Assembly: GCA_022749755.1 (NCBI GenBank)
Contig: CM040440.1
Span: 13,069,269 to 13,133,268, forward strand
Origin: Azadirachta indica
Lineage: Eukaryota; Streptophyta; Magnoliopsida; Sapindales; Meliaceae
Direction: 5' to 3'
Length of the DNA: 64,000 bases
The position numbers and the translations under genes are program-made. The notes beneath the pieces were generated by a model. That model saw only the letters and a list, made by a program, of their open reading frames with translations. It made no database searches and was not told where the DNA came from. Positions 13,301 through 25,122 of the stretch are shown here, piece after piece; position 1 is the stretch's first letter; every line of letters starts with the position of its first letter.

Positions 13301-16300
13301 TTTCTAGTATAACACACCATATAGATGTGTTAGGATCGAGAGCTCCATTTTTTACAAAACTTCTTACATTATTTACAGACCATTGGATTAATCTCTTTTG
13401 AGTGGTTAAAATTGTATCTCACATGTATATTAATTATGATGTAATTACATTAACTCTCAATTGTTGAAAGTGCAATGATCTAATGATTGAAAAATTTGTG
13501 ACAATTTATTTAAAAATTGTGGTGCTATATATGTGTATGTCTGTATCGTGTGAATCCTAGGAATTTCTTCAATCCTAGACCGACCAATGTTAACCATTGG
13601 ACAAACCAAATGGCTCTATTTTATTTAACTATTATTAGACAAGACACATTAAGATGTCAATGAAGAAACTTGTCTTCCATCTAGTAACTTGCACCTACAC
13701 TTAATAAAAATTAAAATTATCATTCTCCCTTCTATCTTTCCAATATGCTAGAAGTCTTTTCTATCTTCTAAAACATCTTTTTTTTTTTTTTTTCCATCTC
13801 TTGTTATTTGAAATCAAGTAAAACTCTGAAAAAAGAAGAGATAATAACCATGGGAGACAGAGCTGAGGAGAACTCGAACTCAAGCTCAAGCTTGTGTTTT
13901 GTGTTGTGTTGTTTTGTTTTTTTATTTGTATAAATTTGTCTTTTAGATTTATGGAGGAGGATAGTGAAGTCAAAAAAGGAATAAGAGAATGTCACTGTGC
14001 AGTGGTGATGATGTGAGAGTGGGACAGAGAGTTGGTTAGTTTTGTAAAATGAAAAGGAAGAAATGACTCCTTTGTATGCACCTTCACTTAATAAAGTAAA
14101 AATAGAAAACTAAAAGAACTTCTGCAGCATTATTTGTATCTCTCAATTAGTTTCTTTCTTAGTAATATTATAGAAGTCCCTCATCCTCATTGTTAAGTAA
14201 AGTGACAACTATCTTTGAATTTTCCCTAGATACAAATAATGAAAAATCTCTAGGTAGAAATTAGCAGTCATATATTCTAGATTCAATTAAGATTTTTGCA
14301 AAAATTGCTATCATCTTATTATCCATGGCTGAATCAAAGAAAGAATAGTCGTAATAGTTGATTTTGACGATTCAAGATCTATTTCGCTTTTGGAATGTAA
14401 TACTTAGCCTGAAGTGGTTTATTGGGTAATGGAGAGAAATTGAGGTTTCATATAACTCAAACTGAAAATTATGAAAAAATGTAATGACATGGCAAAAACA
14501 TTACACAGATATTAATTTTTCTCAGGTTTATTGTGTTTTCATATAGCTCAAACTGAAATAAATTTTCCCATCTAGAAATTTGATTGCATCACCCAAATAT
14601 TAAGTTTGTCCACATCACTGAATCATCTCCAAATGCCACAACGCAAGCCCCGTAAGTAGATTCCAATTTGCTGCGTCTTTTGCCATCTGTTTTTTTTCTT
14701 TTTTCTTCTTCTACCTCAAAGTCTGCATGGAAGATAAATGCTGAGCATTAGATCGTTCAATATGGTGCAATTTCAATTTTTGCTAGAATTTTTCGGAGGA
14801 AATTGTAGGTTTCACAACTTTATTGGTTTTCCAGTGAAATAGCTGAATTTATAAGTCTCAAGTTGAAAAAATTCATTGCTATAAAAAAATTTCAGGCATA
14901 TCAATGACATTGGGACAAATGAAAGGAAAAAATAACCGAGAGACAGAGAGAAGATGATCTGATATGATAGGCGCGTTTAATTAATTAGACAAAAAGTCAA
15001 GAGTGGATGAAAAAGAGAGAAAAAAACAATGTTCAAGAAAAAGAGGGGAGAGAGGGGAAACTTGGGCCTCATCTATAATTATCACTTGTCAGCAATATGT
15101 ATATTTTTCTTCTATCAATTGATTTTAGCTTTTGATTATAATTGAACAGCTTAAATTGAAAGTCTGGAAGCTAAGTAAAATCCATATTACCAGAAAAGAG
15201 AACTACTCTCTCTGTATGTATTTGTACAGGCTAGGTTGCTTAATTTGTTAGTTGAAGATAAGGAAAAGTTATCATCTGCTAGGGAATGACTATCTAGCCA
15301 ATCGATGCTCTTCAACATCTGCACATCCTAGACCAGTGCACGTCTTTTATTGTAGAGGCTGTGTCGCCCTTACTGGACTTGGAACAAATTTATCTATTGG
15401 TTTGAGACACCAAATATTGGAGTGCAAACTTTACAAAACTTTTTTCTTTTCTTTTATACTGTGCAAGTACCCGACATTATTAATGAAGGCAACATGTGTA
15501 TCAGCTGCTTGTAGAATCTTTTATGTGAAATCAGACATAGAGTAACAAAAGTCTGGAACTCCTTATGGTTGACTAGCTAATATATTTATCTAATCAAGGT
15601 ATGGTGTACAGATACTAAAATAAGCACGTCTTTACATTGTGGTCTCTGATTTTATATTGTAGGAAAAGCACAAGTATTCGTGTCAAGTGTAAACATAGTA
15701 CCTGTACCCTTGTTTAGTTATACGAAACTCTTCTAAAATCATGTATAAGTTCTGTTGTCTGTTTCTTTTATCAGTCATTGCACGTGATGTTGATTGATAG
15801 GACATGACTAGCATCATATAAACTTTGCGATAATAAGTTATGAGGGCACATATTTTTTCTCATCCAGTAGCCCACTGTACTAATAATTTTCCATGAAAAA
15901 TAGACATCCCAAATTAACGGAACTCTTTTGCGACTTTGGCTTCTTGCATTCATTTGGTTTGCATCATGCAGAAATATCTGGACGTCCTGTGCCCTTGCTG
16001 TTGGTGTTTGTTGTGATTTTCACCATGATATTACTGAATATTGCATTGTTGCTGCTGCGTGGCTCATTTGATTTCATTCTACTTTTTGACTGTTGCCATC
16101 GTGTCAGTTATTTGTTGGGGGACACTGTTAATTCTATAATCATTTTGAAAAATAACAAATTTATACCAATTTGGAGCTGCCATTGTTACTAAAAAGGCTT
16201 TCTTTGTTCTGTTCTTTTTGCCATAGACGAACTCGTGCTGTATTTGATGTTGCACTCAAGGTTCATCGAAACATACAAGATAGGGACATAGAAGTTGGTC

Positions 16301-16695
16301 GAAGTATTGGTAACCGGATTCTACGATGGCTTGACCGAATGAAACCATCTGCTCAGATCCGTGGTCTGCCCCCTGAGAAACCACAACATGGTTCCAGCCC
16401 TAATATGAACTTGACCAACCATGGGATGAAGTCTTCAAATCCAAAAGCTACTGGAAGCCAAACAGCCAGAAGTCAGGATTCAGATCGACATCTATTTTCC
16501 TCAGTGTCAAATATACGGCCTAAACCCTTTCCTGCCATCACAATGATGGTGCGGTCCCAAAGGCCTGTCGGAACCATAACCCAGATTAGGCATCTGTGGA
16601 CAAGTGGACCTGATATGTTGAGTTTGAAGTACAAGAGAGATGGGTACAATGGAGTTATACGGAAGGACATAATGCAGTGGATGCAGCAAAAGTGA
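10365..16695 (+). CDS. Uncharacterised plant-specific protein, 199 aa, two exons split by a 5.7 kb intron
   Basis: Exon 1 is 10365-10495 (MVLWEITLGTAYFLGLKRTY...RQFVH plus two bases). Exon 2 is 16227-16695 and starts after TTTTTGCCATAG|ACGAACTCG. The join restores an arginine and reads R-R-T-R-A-V-F-D-V-A-L-K-V-H-R without a frame change, for a total of 600 nt. The N-terminus (residues 1-20) is mildly hydrophobic and could be a membrane anchor or targeting segment. Residues 22-85 are basic and likely helical. The middle is Ser/Asn/Pro-rich and low-complexity (about 105-145). The C-terminus is conserved-looking (IRHLWTSGPDMLSLKYKRDG...) and ends in MQWMQQK. I recognise the overall type as a conserved plant protein but not its function. 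The 3' untranslated region probably runs to about 16950. Confidence 0.78.
13125..13320 (+). mobile_element. Probable tRNA-derived SINE inside the large intron
   Basis: The sequence TGGTTGAGTGG at 13133-13143 fits an RNA polymerase III box A. GTTCAAATCC at 13178-13187 fits box B, about 34 bases downstream, as in tRNA-related SINE heads. A tRNA-unrelated body follows to about 13320. No acceptor-stem pairing is seen, so it is not a functional tRNA gene. Ends and target-site duplication are not resolved. Confidence 0.5.
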
Positions 16696-17049
16696 AGGTG
16701 AAACTTCGTATGTCTGTTTTCCGGAGTCGACTAACATTTTGCATTTCATCTATGCAAGTTTTGGACCTGTGTTTGATTGATGTAATTATTGAAAGGCAGC
16801 ATGCTGTCAATGCTCAGACTTTTTTCTTTTTTGGTTTACCTCTCATAGATAATAAAATTTTCGTTTCATTTTCTGGCCTTTTATAATCTCAGCAGCCTCA
16901 TTTCCTGAACGTGTAATCATTGAATGATTAATGAATATCGTACTCTTTGGTGAAGCTGATATTGTTAATATCCTGTGCACTCAATTCTTATAGACTGAAG
17001 TAGCGGTTTAGAATAAGAAAATGACGATAATATTTTAACTCAGACTGTT

Positions 17050-17258
17050 GCATCACCTTTTTTCGTTTTAAAGAAGATTTTATTAAAGAACGAAGGTTAC
17101 AAGAGCCATCTATATCCGCTGGAAAAATCTTCCGGCCATGTTATAGAGTTTCGGTGTCTTAAGGCAAGTTTAATTTGTTAAAGTTATGGACAACTAAATT
17201 ACTGAAATATGACACTTTAAAAGAGTATTTATTCCGATGAGTTTTTGAATCTTTGAAA
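17050..17258 (-). mobile_element. 3' end of LINE (L1-type) retrotransposon, severed by the Copia insertion
   Basis: Read on the minus strand, this piece contains a degenerate tail of an RNase H-like reading frame (DTETL, HGRK, FPADIDGSC). It then has AATAAAATCTTC and a short A-rich end (CGAAAAAA on the minus strand near 17057), as expected at a plant L1 3' terminus. Its partner is the LINE body at 27116-29660 on the same strand. The Copia element at 17259-27115 lies exactly between them. That both pieces belong to one LINE is an inference. Confidence 0.55.
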
Positions 17259-17612
17259 TGTAAGGATCTAAACAAGATCTAAACATATTTTAATAATCTT
17301 AAATAACAAATAAATGAAATGTGAAAATAAATTCGAAACAATACATACCTCCTGCCATTGATGATTTTTAAAATCTGGTAATGAAGTTTTATGACTTAAG
17401 GTTCTTATATATCTTACACAATCTTATATGATGTTGTATATTAAAATACAGAGAGATTGTTGGCTTAAGAATCTAACTAGGAGAATGCTTATATTTTTAG
17501 TTTTTGTCCATCACAGATATTATGAAAAAACTGCTAGAACGTGTATAATGTTCCTATCTAAATTGATGGAGGATCACGGGCCATAACTGTTGAAAATCCT
17601 CTTATTCTCCCA
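17259..17612 (-). repeat. 3' LTR of the Copia element
   Basis: On the plus strand it starts TGTAAGGATCTAAAC and ends near TTATTCTCCCA. It is alignable along its length with 26769-27115: for example AATCTTAAATA, GTGAAAATAAATTCGAAACA and ATGAAAAAACT are shared in order. The TG...CA termini are my best placement. The outer border by the purine tract (AAGTGGGAGAATAAGAG on the minus strand) is uncertain by a few bases. Confidence 0.75.
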
Positions 17613-17876
17613 CTTGATCTATATATTCCATCATTTACCATAGTAAAAAATAAAATACGTGAATCATGCTCATAGGTTCTCTAAAAATGAGTATCATATT
17701 CCATGCATCATTATGCATAATGTCTCTTAAATACTTGCCCATATTATTTAATGAATAAACTCTATATTTATTCTAAATCTAAACATTAATGATATTTCTA
17801 AAATTAATAAATGCGTACACAATTGATAATCATATATAAGAAAATATTAGAACACAAATAGAGTTTCACTACAAAA

Positions 17877-18735
17877 ACATTTGTCCATATAACAAAAAAC
17901 ATACAAAGGAACCAAGCCCCATTCTATCTACATAATCCTTAAATTTCAACGATAGTATGCCTTTTGTTAAAGGATCAGTCATCATCAATTCAGTATTAAC
18001 ATGTTCAATAACCATTCTTTTGTCTTTAACACGTTCTCTTATAACTAAATACTTGATGTTGATGCGTTTACTTTGACTACCACTTTTCTTATTTTTAGCC
18101 ATAAAAACTGTAACTGTATTATCATAATATATCTGGAATGGCCTAGGAATGGAATTCATAATTCTAAGCGTAGATATAAAATTCTTCATCTATACACCAT
18201 GCAAGATAGCCTCAAAATAAGATACGAACTCAGTTTCCATAGTAGAAGTAGTGATCAAAATCTGCTTTGCACTCTACCAAGATATAGCTCCACTGATGAG
18301 GATAAAATATATCTAGGTGTTGATTTTTGTGAATCAACACGGCTAACAAAGTTCGAATCTAAGTAGCCAATCACCTCTAGATTATTTGTTCGTCTACACA
18401 GAAGTATGTAATAATCCTCTGTTCCTTGAAGGTACCTCACCACCTTTTTTATAGCTCTCCAATGGTCTACATATATATTACTTTGATATCGTCCCAACAT
18501 TCCAACAACAAATGCAATGTTAGGTCTTGCATAAAGCTGAGTATACATTAGACGTCCAATAACATAAGCATATGGAATCTCTTGTATTTGTTCTCTTTCA
18601 AGATCATTCTTTGGACACTGGTTCAAGTTGAACTTGTCCCTTTTCACAATGAGAGCTATACTTGGTGAATAATCTTTAATACAAAATCTTTCTAAAACTT
18701 TGTTGATATAGGTTTCTTGAGACGGACTCAAAATA
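17877..18735 (-). pseudogene. Copia pol remnant: RNase H and end of reverse transcriptase
   Basis: Two minus-strand frames cover this stretch. The upstream one (18255-18731) shows MSPSQETYINKVLERF, IPYAYVIGRLMYTQLYARP, and a run on residues similar to the Copia KYLRGT and YLDSNF motifs. The downstream one (17869-18189) shows the C-terminal pattern YDNT, SKRINIKYLVIRE and PLTKGI, which is diagnostic of Copia RNase H (TKGLP-type end). A frame break separates them near 18190-18250. Confidence 0.85.
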
Positions 18736-19190
18736 CCTTAGAATCTATCTTTATATAGCTTGATTCCAATGACATAATATGCATCATCCATATCTTTCGT
18801 GTTAAGATTTTCAGAGAGATTATTTCAATGTATATAGCAACACCTTATCATTGGTTGCAAGTAGAATATTATCAACATATAGAATTAAGAAACATATTCT
18901 ATTTCTATTGACCTTCTAGTCTATACATTGATTCATAATGTTCTCTACAAAACGAAATGAAGAGATAACATCATGGAATTTTAGATATCACAAACGGGAG
19001 GCTTGTTTAAAGCCATATATGGATTTCTTGAGCTTGTATACCAAATACTCACCATTGCTACAAAAAAATCCTTCTAATTATTTTATATAAACCTTTTCCT
19101 TTAGGTCTCTATTGAGAAAAGCCATTTTTCTTGCAGCTTTAAGTCAGAATGCGGAAGTAATGCCATAATAATATGAAATAAAATTTTCTT
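18736..19190 (-). pseudogene. Copia reverse transcriptase core remnant
   Basis: The minus strand encodes FLILYVDNILLA around 18861-18895. The YVDD catalytic box of Copia reverse transcriptases appears as YVDN (codons at 18868-18879), so one catalytic aspartate is lost. Stops and shifts occur on both sides. The element cannot encode an active enzyme. Confidence 0.75.
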
Positions 19191-20470
19191 GGATATAGGA
19201 GGAAAGGTCTCTTTATAGTCAATTACTTCTTTTTGAGTGAATCCTTTAACAACGAGTCTTACTTTGTATGTCTTTATGTTGGCTAATGAGTCTTTCTTTG
19301 TTTTAAAAGCCCATTTACATCTTATGGCTTTTATGTCATTAGGTAACTCAACAAGATCCTAGATTCCATTAGATGTCATAGAATTCATCTCATCTTTTAT
19401 AGTATCATATCATAAAATTGATTTTTTGCAAATCATAGCTTGTGAAAACGTTTCAAGATCATCTTCAGCATTAATGTTATAGTTAGATTCTTGTAAATAC
19501 ACAACACAATCACTAGGAATTTCTAATTTCCTTACTCTAATAGATTTCTTTAACATTATATCAACATTTTCTTGAGGAACATGTTGTTCAACTAGTTGTT
19601 CAACAATTTCTAACAACTTTTCTTAGATACAAGAGGGAAAGTCTTTTTGTAGTCAATTATTTCTTTTTGAGTCAATCCTTTAGCAACAAGTTTTACTTTG
19701 TATGTCTTAATATTGGCTAATGAGTCTTTCTTTGTTTTAAAGGCTCATTTACATCTTATGGCTTTTATGTCATTAGGTAACTTAACAAGATACTAGATTC
19801 CATTAGATGTCATAGAATTCATCTCATCTTTTATGGTATCATATCATAAATTTGATTCTTTACAACTCATAGCTTGTGAAAACATTTCAAGATCATTTTC
19901 AGCTTCAATGATATAGTTAGATTCTTGTAAATATACAACACAATCACTAGGAATTTCTAATTTCCTTACTCATAGATTTTTTTAACGTTATATCAACATT
20001 TTCTTGAAGAACATGTTGTTCAATAATTTCTAACACCTTTTCTTAGATACAAGAGGGAAGGTCTTTTTGTAGTCAATTATTTCTTTTTGAGTCAATCTTT
20101 TAGCAACAAGTTTTACTTTGTATGTCTTAATGTTGGCTAATGAGTTTTACTTTATTTTAAAGACCCATTTACATCCTATGGTTTTTGCGCCATTAGGCAA
20201 CTCAATAAGATCCCAGACTTCATTAGATGCCATAGAATTCATCTAATCTTTAATGGCATTATATCATAAATTTGATTCTTTGCAACTCATGGCTTATGAA
20301 AACATTTCAAGATCATCTTCAGCTCCGATGTTATAGTTAGATTCTTATAAATACATAACATAGTCACTAGGAATTGCTAATTTCCTTGCTCTAATATATT
20401 TTCTTAACGTTGCATAAACATTTTCCTGAGGAACATGTTATTCAACTGGTTGTTCAATTATTTTTAGCAA
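19187..20470 (-). repeat. Three tandem copies of a ~420-434 bp segment of Copia pol
   Basis: Copies begin at about 19187, 19621 and 20041 (plus-strand landmarks TCTTGGATATAGGAGG and TCTTAGATACAAGAGG, twice). On the minus strand each copy encodes the integrase-RT linker and the RT N-terminus: RVRKLEIPSDCVVYLQES, DLETFSQAM, then KGFTQKEVIDYKETFPP in the copy nearest the RT core. The copies carry different stops and substitutions, so the triplication is old. Confidence 0.85.
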
Positions 20471-20595
20471 TTCTTGAGCAAATTGATTTGCCGAATTGTT
20501 ATTAACAGTTTGTGGAACTTCAACGGTTGGTTGCTCAACACTCATTTGAACTTGAGGGGTGTTGTGAATGACAATTAATCTTATATGAGGTGGAA

Positions 20596-22430
20596 TGTAA
20601 TGACATGCCTTTATATAGTGAATAGAATGAAAATGGATTGAATATTTTCAAAATTTGAAATTAGAATTTTAGTTGCAATTGAATGAGATAGATGATAATT
20701 TTGATTTAGGACTTGAAATTTAGATTTTGAAATTAGGTTTTATGATCTTGATGGCTTAGTTTTAATTTGATTTTTGAAGTGAGATTTTAGGTTATCAACT
20801 TTTGAATTTGAAAGCTAATTTTTGGCTATAAATAGATGCTACTATCTCACTTGACAGTATATGCTATTATGCTTTTAATTTGTAATTCACTACACACTTA
20901 TTAAAATATTCTTCTCTAAGTTCTACACTTTACATGCTTTAGTAGAAAGACTTTCCTAAAGGTTTTGCTAATCTAGGTATGTTTACTTGTCTTCTACTAT
21001 ATGTTTTTCTTTTAGGTTGTGTTGCTTTAGCTGGTTTATGATGGAGAATTATGTCTTTTTCTAAGATTTTTTATTAGGAAAAAATGTTAATATAGGTTTT
21101 GTTTGTATATTGATGATTTCATATGAATTAGCATAAAGGAATTATATTGGTTTGTTATTGTTTTGAGGTAAGTAGATTTATACACGGTATGTTTTAATTA
21201 AATACTTTGAACTATTAATGATATTTGTAAGCATGAGTATGGCTTATAAGAAATAGAGGTTATTTCATGCATTTTTTTCAAGTTAGTTTTTCTAGAAACT
21301 AAACTAAACTTTAATTTTCTTAGTTTGTAAACAAATAAGATTTTCTTGATTTAAAGGAAAATAAAACTTGATTTATGTTAATTAGGTTTACTAGATTAAA
21401 ATTTGAATCTTTTCTCATCAAAATAGTGTTTCTTAAATGGTTTTAATATTTTTTTCTTAAACGCATATTTTAGCTTACATTGAAGAGAATTATTTTGTTT
21501 GTGCTTAAGTTATATATTTATTAAGCCATAACCTTCATTATTTTCTTGTCTAAACTTTTCTTTCTTTAGTAGCTACAAAATTTATTTTCCTTAAACACTT
21601 GTTTTAAAAATTATTATTAGTAGTATAATTTCATATGAATCATTGAATGCATTACATGAATTAAACATAGAGAAATAAATATTATTGAACCTATTGTATA
21701 TAAAAAGTCATATTAGTAAATATTTAGTAATTAATGTTTATCGAACCTGCTATACATGTAAGTATTGCTAATATTGTTATCAATTGGCTAGTTGGTTACT
21801 ATTTGTGCACTTATTGATTGTTAATAATTAGATTTTTGGGGTACGATTGTACTGAATTAATATAAATAAGACACCAAGATACTGGTGATGCTATGAGACA
21901 TGCTAAATATATTGTTAAATGCATTACTAAATGTTTTGATTAATGTCATAAATTCTGTCATGTTCTTGGTTTATTAAATGTGATATGCATACTTATATAT
22001 TGTTGAATGTTCTTATTAAAATGAGAGATTTTAGCTATGATATTATTGTTTTTAAAATAAATGTTTTATGATACAAATAATGATTTTCTTTGTTATTCGT
22101 GTCTAATATTATGTATAAATTTACTTACCGAGTAGATGGCCTACCTTTCATCATTAACATTTTATAGATTAAGATGTGTATAAGAGGATTGAGTTGATAG
22201 AGGTTTGGAGCTAGATTCTTTTACAGATTAAAATGTTTAATTTTGCAATAAGGAATAGTTTGCTTTGAGATTATATTTTGTCTTAAGTTTTCAATAAATA
22301 TTTAATACATTTTAAAGTTTTATATTGTTATTTGGAGGATTTTTAATTTTTAATATTAAGGTTGATGCAAATTGAAGTTTAAAATGCATTCTACATTTTG
22401 TCAAGTTGAAGCAAAATTTAGGGTGTTACA
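20596..22430 (+). mobile_element. Solo LTR, probably Ty3/Gypsy, inserted in the Copia element
   Basis: The block starts TGTAATGACA and ends GGGTGTTACA, the terminal pattern (TGTAA...TTACA) of many plant Gypsy LTRs. Flanks are TGGAA (20591-20595) and TGAAA (22431-22435), a 5-bp target duplication with one mismatch. It interrupts the Copia linker: Copia-like minus-strand sequence continues on both sides. A promoter-like TATAAATA is at 20827-20834. There is no internal coding region or second LTR, so it is a solo LTR of about 1.8 kb. Confidence 0.75.
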
Positions 22431-22434
22431 TGAA

Positions 22435-23060
22435 AGGTTGAGAATCAATATGATTTCTTTCTCAAAAACAATGTCTTAGGATTGATAGCTCCTATTGATC
22501 AAGTCATTTTTAAGAAACTTTATATTTTTTAATTTGACAATCCTAGTGTTGTGAGATCAATAGTAGAATCTATATCCTTTAAACCATTCGACATATCCAA
22601 TGAAATATTCACTAATGGTCCTTGGGTCCAGCTTCTTTTCTTATGGATTATAAACTCTCACTTCAAACAAACATCCTCAAACGTGTACATGTCGAAAACT
22701 TGGTTTCCAACTTTTAAATAATTCAAAAGATATTTTTGGAATAGCCTTGGAACTCAAATCAATATATAAACCTTGGTTGGAACACGGGTCAATATATACA
22801 CTGTCATTTTAAGAGCTTTAGTTTGTAATGATTTAAGAAGGTTGAAGCTGCTAAGCATGCTTTGTACCCTGTCCATAAGCAATCAGTTTCTTCATTTTGC
22901 AGTACATTTTGATCTAGAGAATCAGGCATGGTATATTGGGCAACTTTTCCTTACTCCTAAAGAAATTTTGCAAATAAATCAAGTATTTATCTGTCCTCAA
23001 TATATCTATCATAATATTCTCCACCTTTATCTATTCTCACGATCTTAATTTGCTTTTCGC
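22435..23060 (-). pseudogene. Copia integrase core and C-terminal remnant
   Basis: The minus strand around 22900-23060 reads KIVRIDKGGEYYDRYIED and then FAKFL, GKVAQYTMPDS, which matches the second half of a Copia integrase core (SDxGGEY...QYTxPxxPxxNG). Further on, 22560-22700 gives KKLDPRTISEYFIGY and KGYRFYY, the region after the core. Stops interrupt throughout. Confidence 0.8.
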
Positions 23061-23349
23061 ATTGTTTCTCTACTTCGACTTTAAAAACCCTAAAAGCATC
23101 TAGCACTTTATTTTTATTTTAAAGCAAGTAGGGATACATGTATCATGAAAAATAATTTATGAAAGAGATAAAGTATTATTGATTATACGAGTCCATGTTT
23201 AGACAACAAATGTTTGAGTGTGTGATCTTCAATATGTTCTTTTTAGTACTTTTCTTTGCCTTATTGTTTTGTTTTCCCTTTATGTAGTCTATACAAATGT
23301 TAAAATCAGTAAAGTCTGAAATACTAACACTCCATCATTGATTAATCTT

Positions 23350-23700
23350 TTAATTCTTTCTATGGATGTCCCTATCTCTAGTCCCATAACATAGAGGAAT
23401 TTTCATCATAACATATTGTTTAATACCAGCTTGAACATGCATTACATCATAAAAAGCATTGTTTTGTAAATTAGCATAGAAAAGACCATTAGACAATGTA
23501 CCCTTCCCAATAAGATCAGATTTATAAAATAAACCAAAAGATATATTTAAAAAGTTAAAGGAATAACCAAACAATACAAATTTTGAAACTAAAATTAAAT
23601 TTCTTGAGAAACTTGGAATATAAGCTATCTTTTCCAAATTTAAAACGAAGCCAGTACTTCAAATTAAATTGAATGTTCTAATTGCCTTTATAAGTGAATG
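23350..23700 (-). pseudogene. Copia gag-pre-integrase remnant
   Basis: A 95-residue minus-strand frame shows IAYIPSFSRNLILVSKFV, SFGLFYKSDLIGKGTLS and the pattern DVMHVQAGIKQYVM, then a degenerate CYGTRDRDIHRK in place of the zinc-binding LWHRRLGHIS motif. The order relative to the CCHC knuckle (upstream) and integrase (downstream) is canonical for Copia. Confidence 0.85.
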
Positions 23701-23905
23701 CATCTTATTTCCTAAATAAATGCACTGATCACTTCCCACTAGCTTGCTTGGGTTTTGTATGCCTTGCAAAACATTTATAATATGAATTGTTGAACCAGAA
23801 TTAATCCACTATGTGTTATGACTAACTTCAACTATATTAGATTTATTAAAAACAAATGAGATTGAATTATTTTTGTTCTTAAGCCATATATGAAACTTAA
23901 CTGGG

Positions 23906-23944
23906 GCAATTCTTCTTCATGTGTCCATTCTTGCAAAAGAAGCA
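23906..23944 (-). pseudogene. Copia gag CCHC zinc knuckle with one codon missing
   Basis: The minus strand encodes CFFCKNGHMKKNC. The spacing is C-x2-C-x3-H-x4-C, one residue short of the canonical C-x2-C-x4-H-x4-C knuckle. It is preceded by a lysine and followed by proline, as in Copia nucleocapsids. The single-codon loss is consistent with neutral decay. Confidence 0.8.
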
Positions 23945-24243
23945 CTTGGATTCTTATTTTATTTTTAGCTTAGGAGGTATTTTACTTTTCCTTTTTTGTT
24001 TGGCTTGCCTTTTGTTCTTTTCTTGTGTTGCCATATATGCATTTTCACCCAATTCTACTATCAGCCTCATTTTTTCTTAAACACATATAGTTATTAGTTT
24101 ATTAATTGACCATTAATCCTTATAGATATATATATATATATTATAAAAGATTTTGAAGGGTTTATATTGTTGTGGAAGAGTGTTCAATAGGTAATGCATA
24201 AGGAAAAACTCAGACATTTCAACCTCAAGAGTTTTCAATTGAG

Positions 24244-24740
24244 CCTAATGTCCCTCTTTTGTATAATGTGCCCATACACACTTTTAATGCTGGTGAGCCT
24301 TAGTCGATGAAAACTTTATAATCAAGGTGTTGGCAAGCACCTTATCTAAAGTCTCAAATTACTTATAAATGTCCTTCATTTGCCTTGACATTATTAGGTT
24401 GATTGACTGAACCCCCAATACCAATAGAGATTTTGGTCTTTATGAACCTTAAACTTAAGTGATAGATCGTTATAAAATTTTTTAGCTAAGCCGTAATGTC
24501 CCTTATTTGCATGATATACTCATGTACACTCTAACAGTGATGAACCTCACTTATAGATGAAAACTTCATAATCAGAGTGTTGGCAAGTGTCTTATTTGAA
24601 GTCTCAAACTACTCATCAATAGTCTTCAGTAATGTCTTGACATTATAATGTTGATCAATTGAACCTTGAATACCAATAAAGAATTTGGTCTTTATGAACA
24701 TCACACATAAACGATTTGATCGTTCCCATTATTTATAAAG
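24244..24740 (-). repeat. Tandem duplication (~246 bp) within Copia gag
   Basis: The plus-strand landmark CC(T/G)TAATGTCCC recurs at 24244 and 24491. It is followed in both copies by a latent run ending GATGAAAACTT(T/C)ATAATCA, then GTGTTGGCAAG, then GTCTTGACATTAT-like sequence and ACCAATA. The copies are clearly diverged. They belong to the gag coding region on the minus strand. Confidence 0.75.
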
Positions 24741-25053
24741 AGTTGGATTGTTAGTTTCGGTAACATTTAGTTTGTCTTTTTGTATAGCATAATCAATGTC
24801 TATCCACCCCAAGTAGAGGATAATTTTTTCCTTCAAAACTTTATAGTTATCACTTTTATACTCATAACTGTAACATTTGATATTAGAAAAATTTATAAAT
24901 TATATGACTGCATAAATTAAATAATATATGCGTATATATTACAAAATTTAAGGCCAATAAATAGATATTAAATTGCAAAATATGAATCAATAGACATAAA
25001 ACTTACCTATGGGCTAAAGTTCTAATTCAAGAATATTAATATATACATTTATA

Positions 25054-25122
25054 ATAAAATATCAAATTATGTTCTTTTTCTTAATTCCTATGAGTAATTA
25101 AGAAAATAATTTGATATTTTAT
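25054..25122. repeat. Long AT-rich inverted repeat (stem-loop) in the Copia leader side
   Basis: The left arm 25054-25086 and right arm 25096-25122 are complementary over ATAAAATATCAAATTAT and TTTCTTAATT. Only a six-base bulge in the left arm and a nine-base loop interrupt the pairing. No gene is assigned. It may be a small hairpin-forming insertion or a remnant of a palindromic element. Confidence 0.8.
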
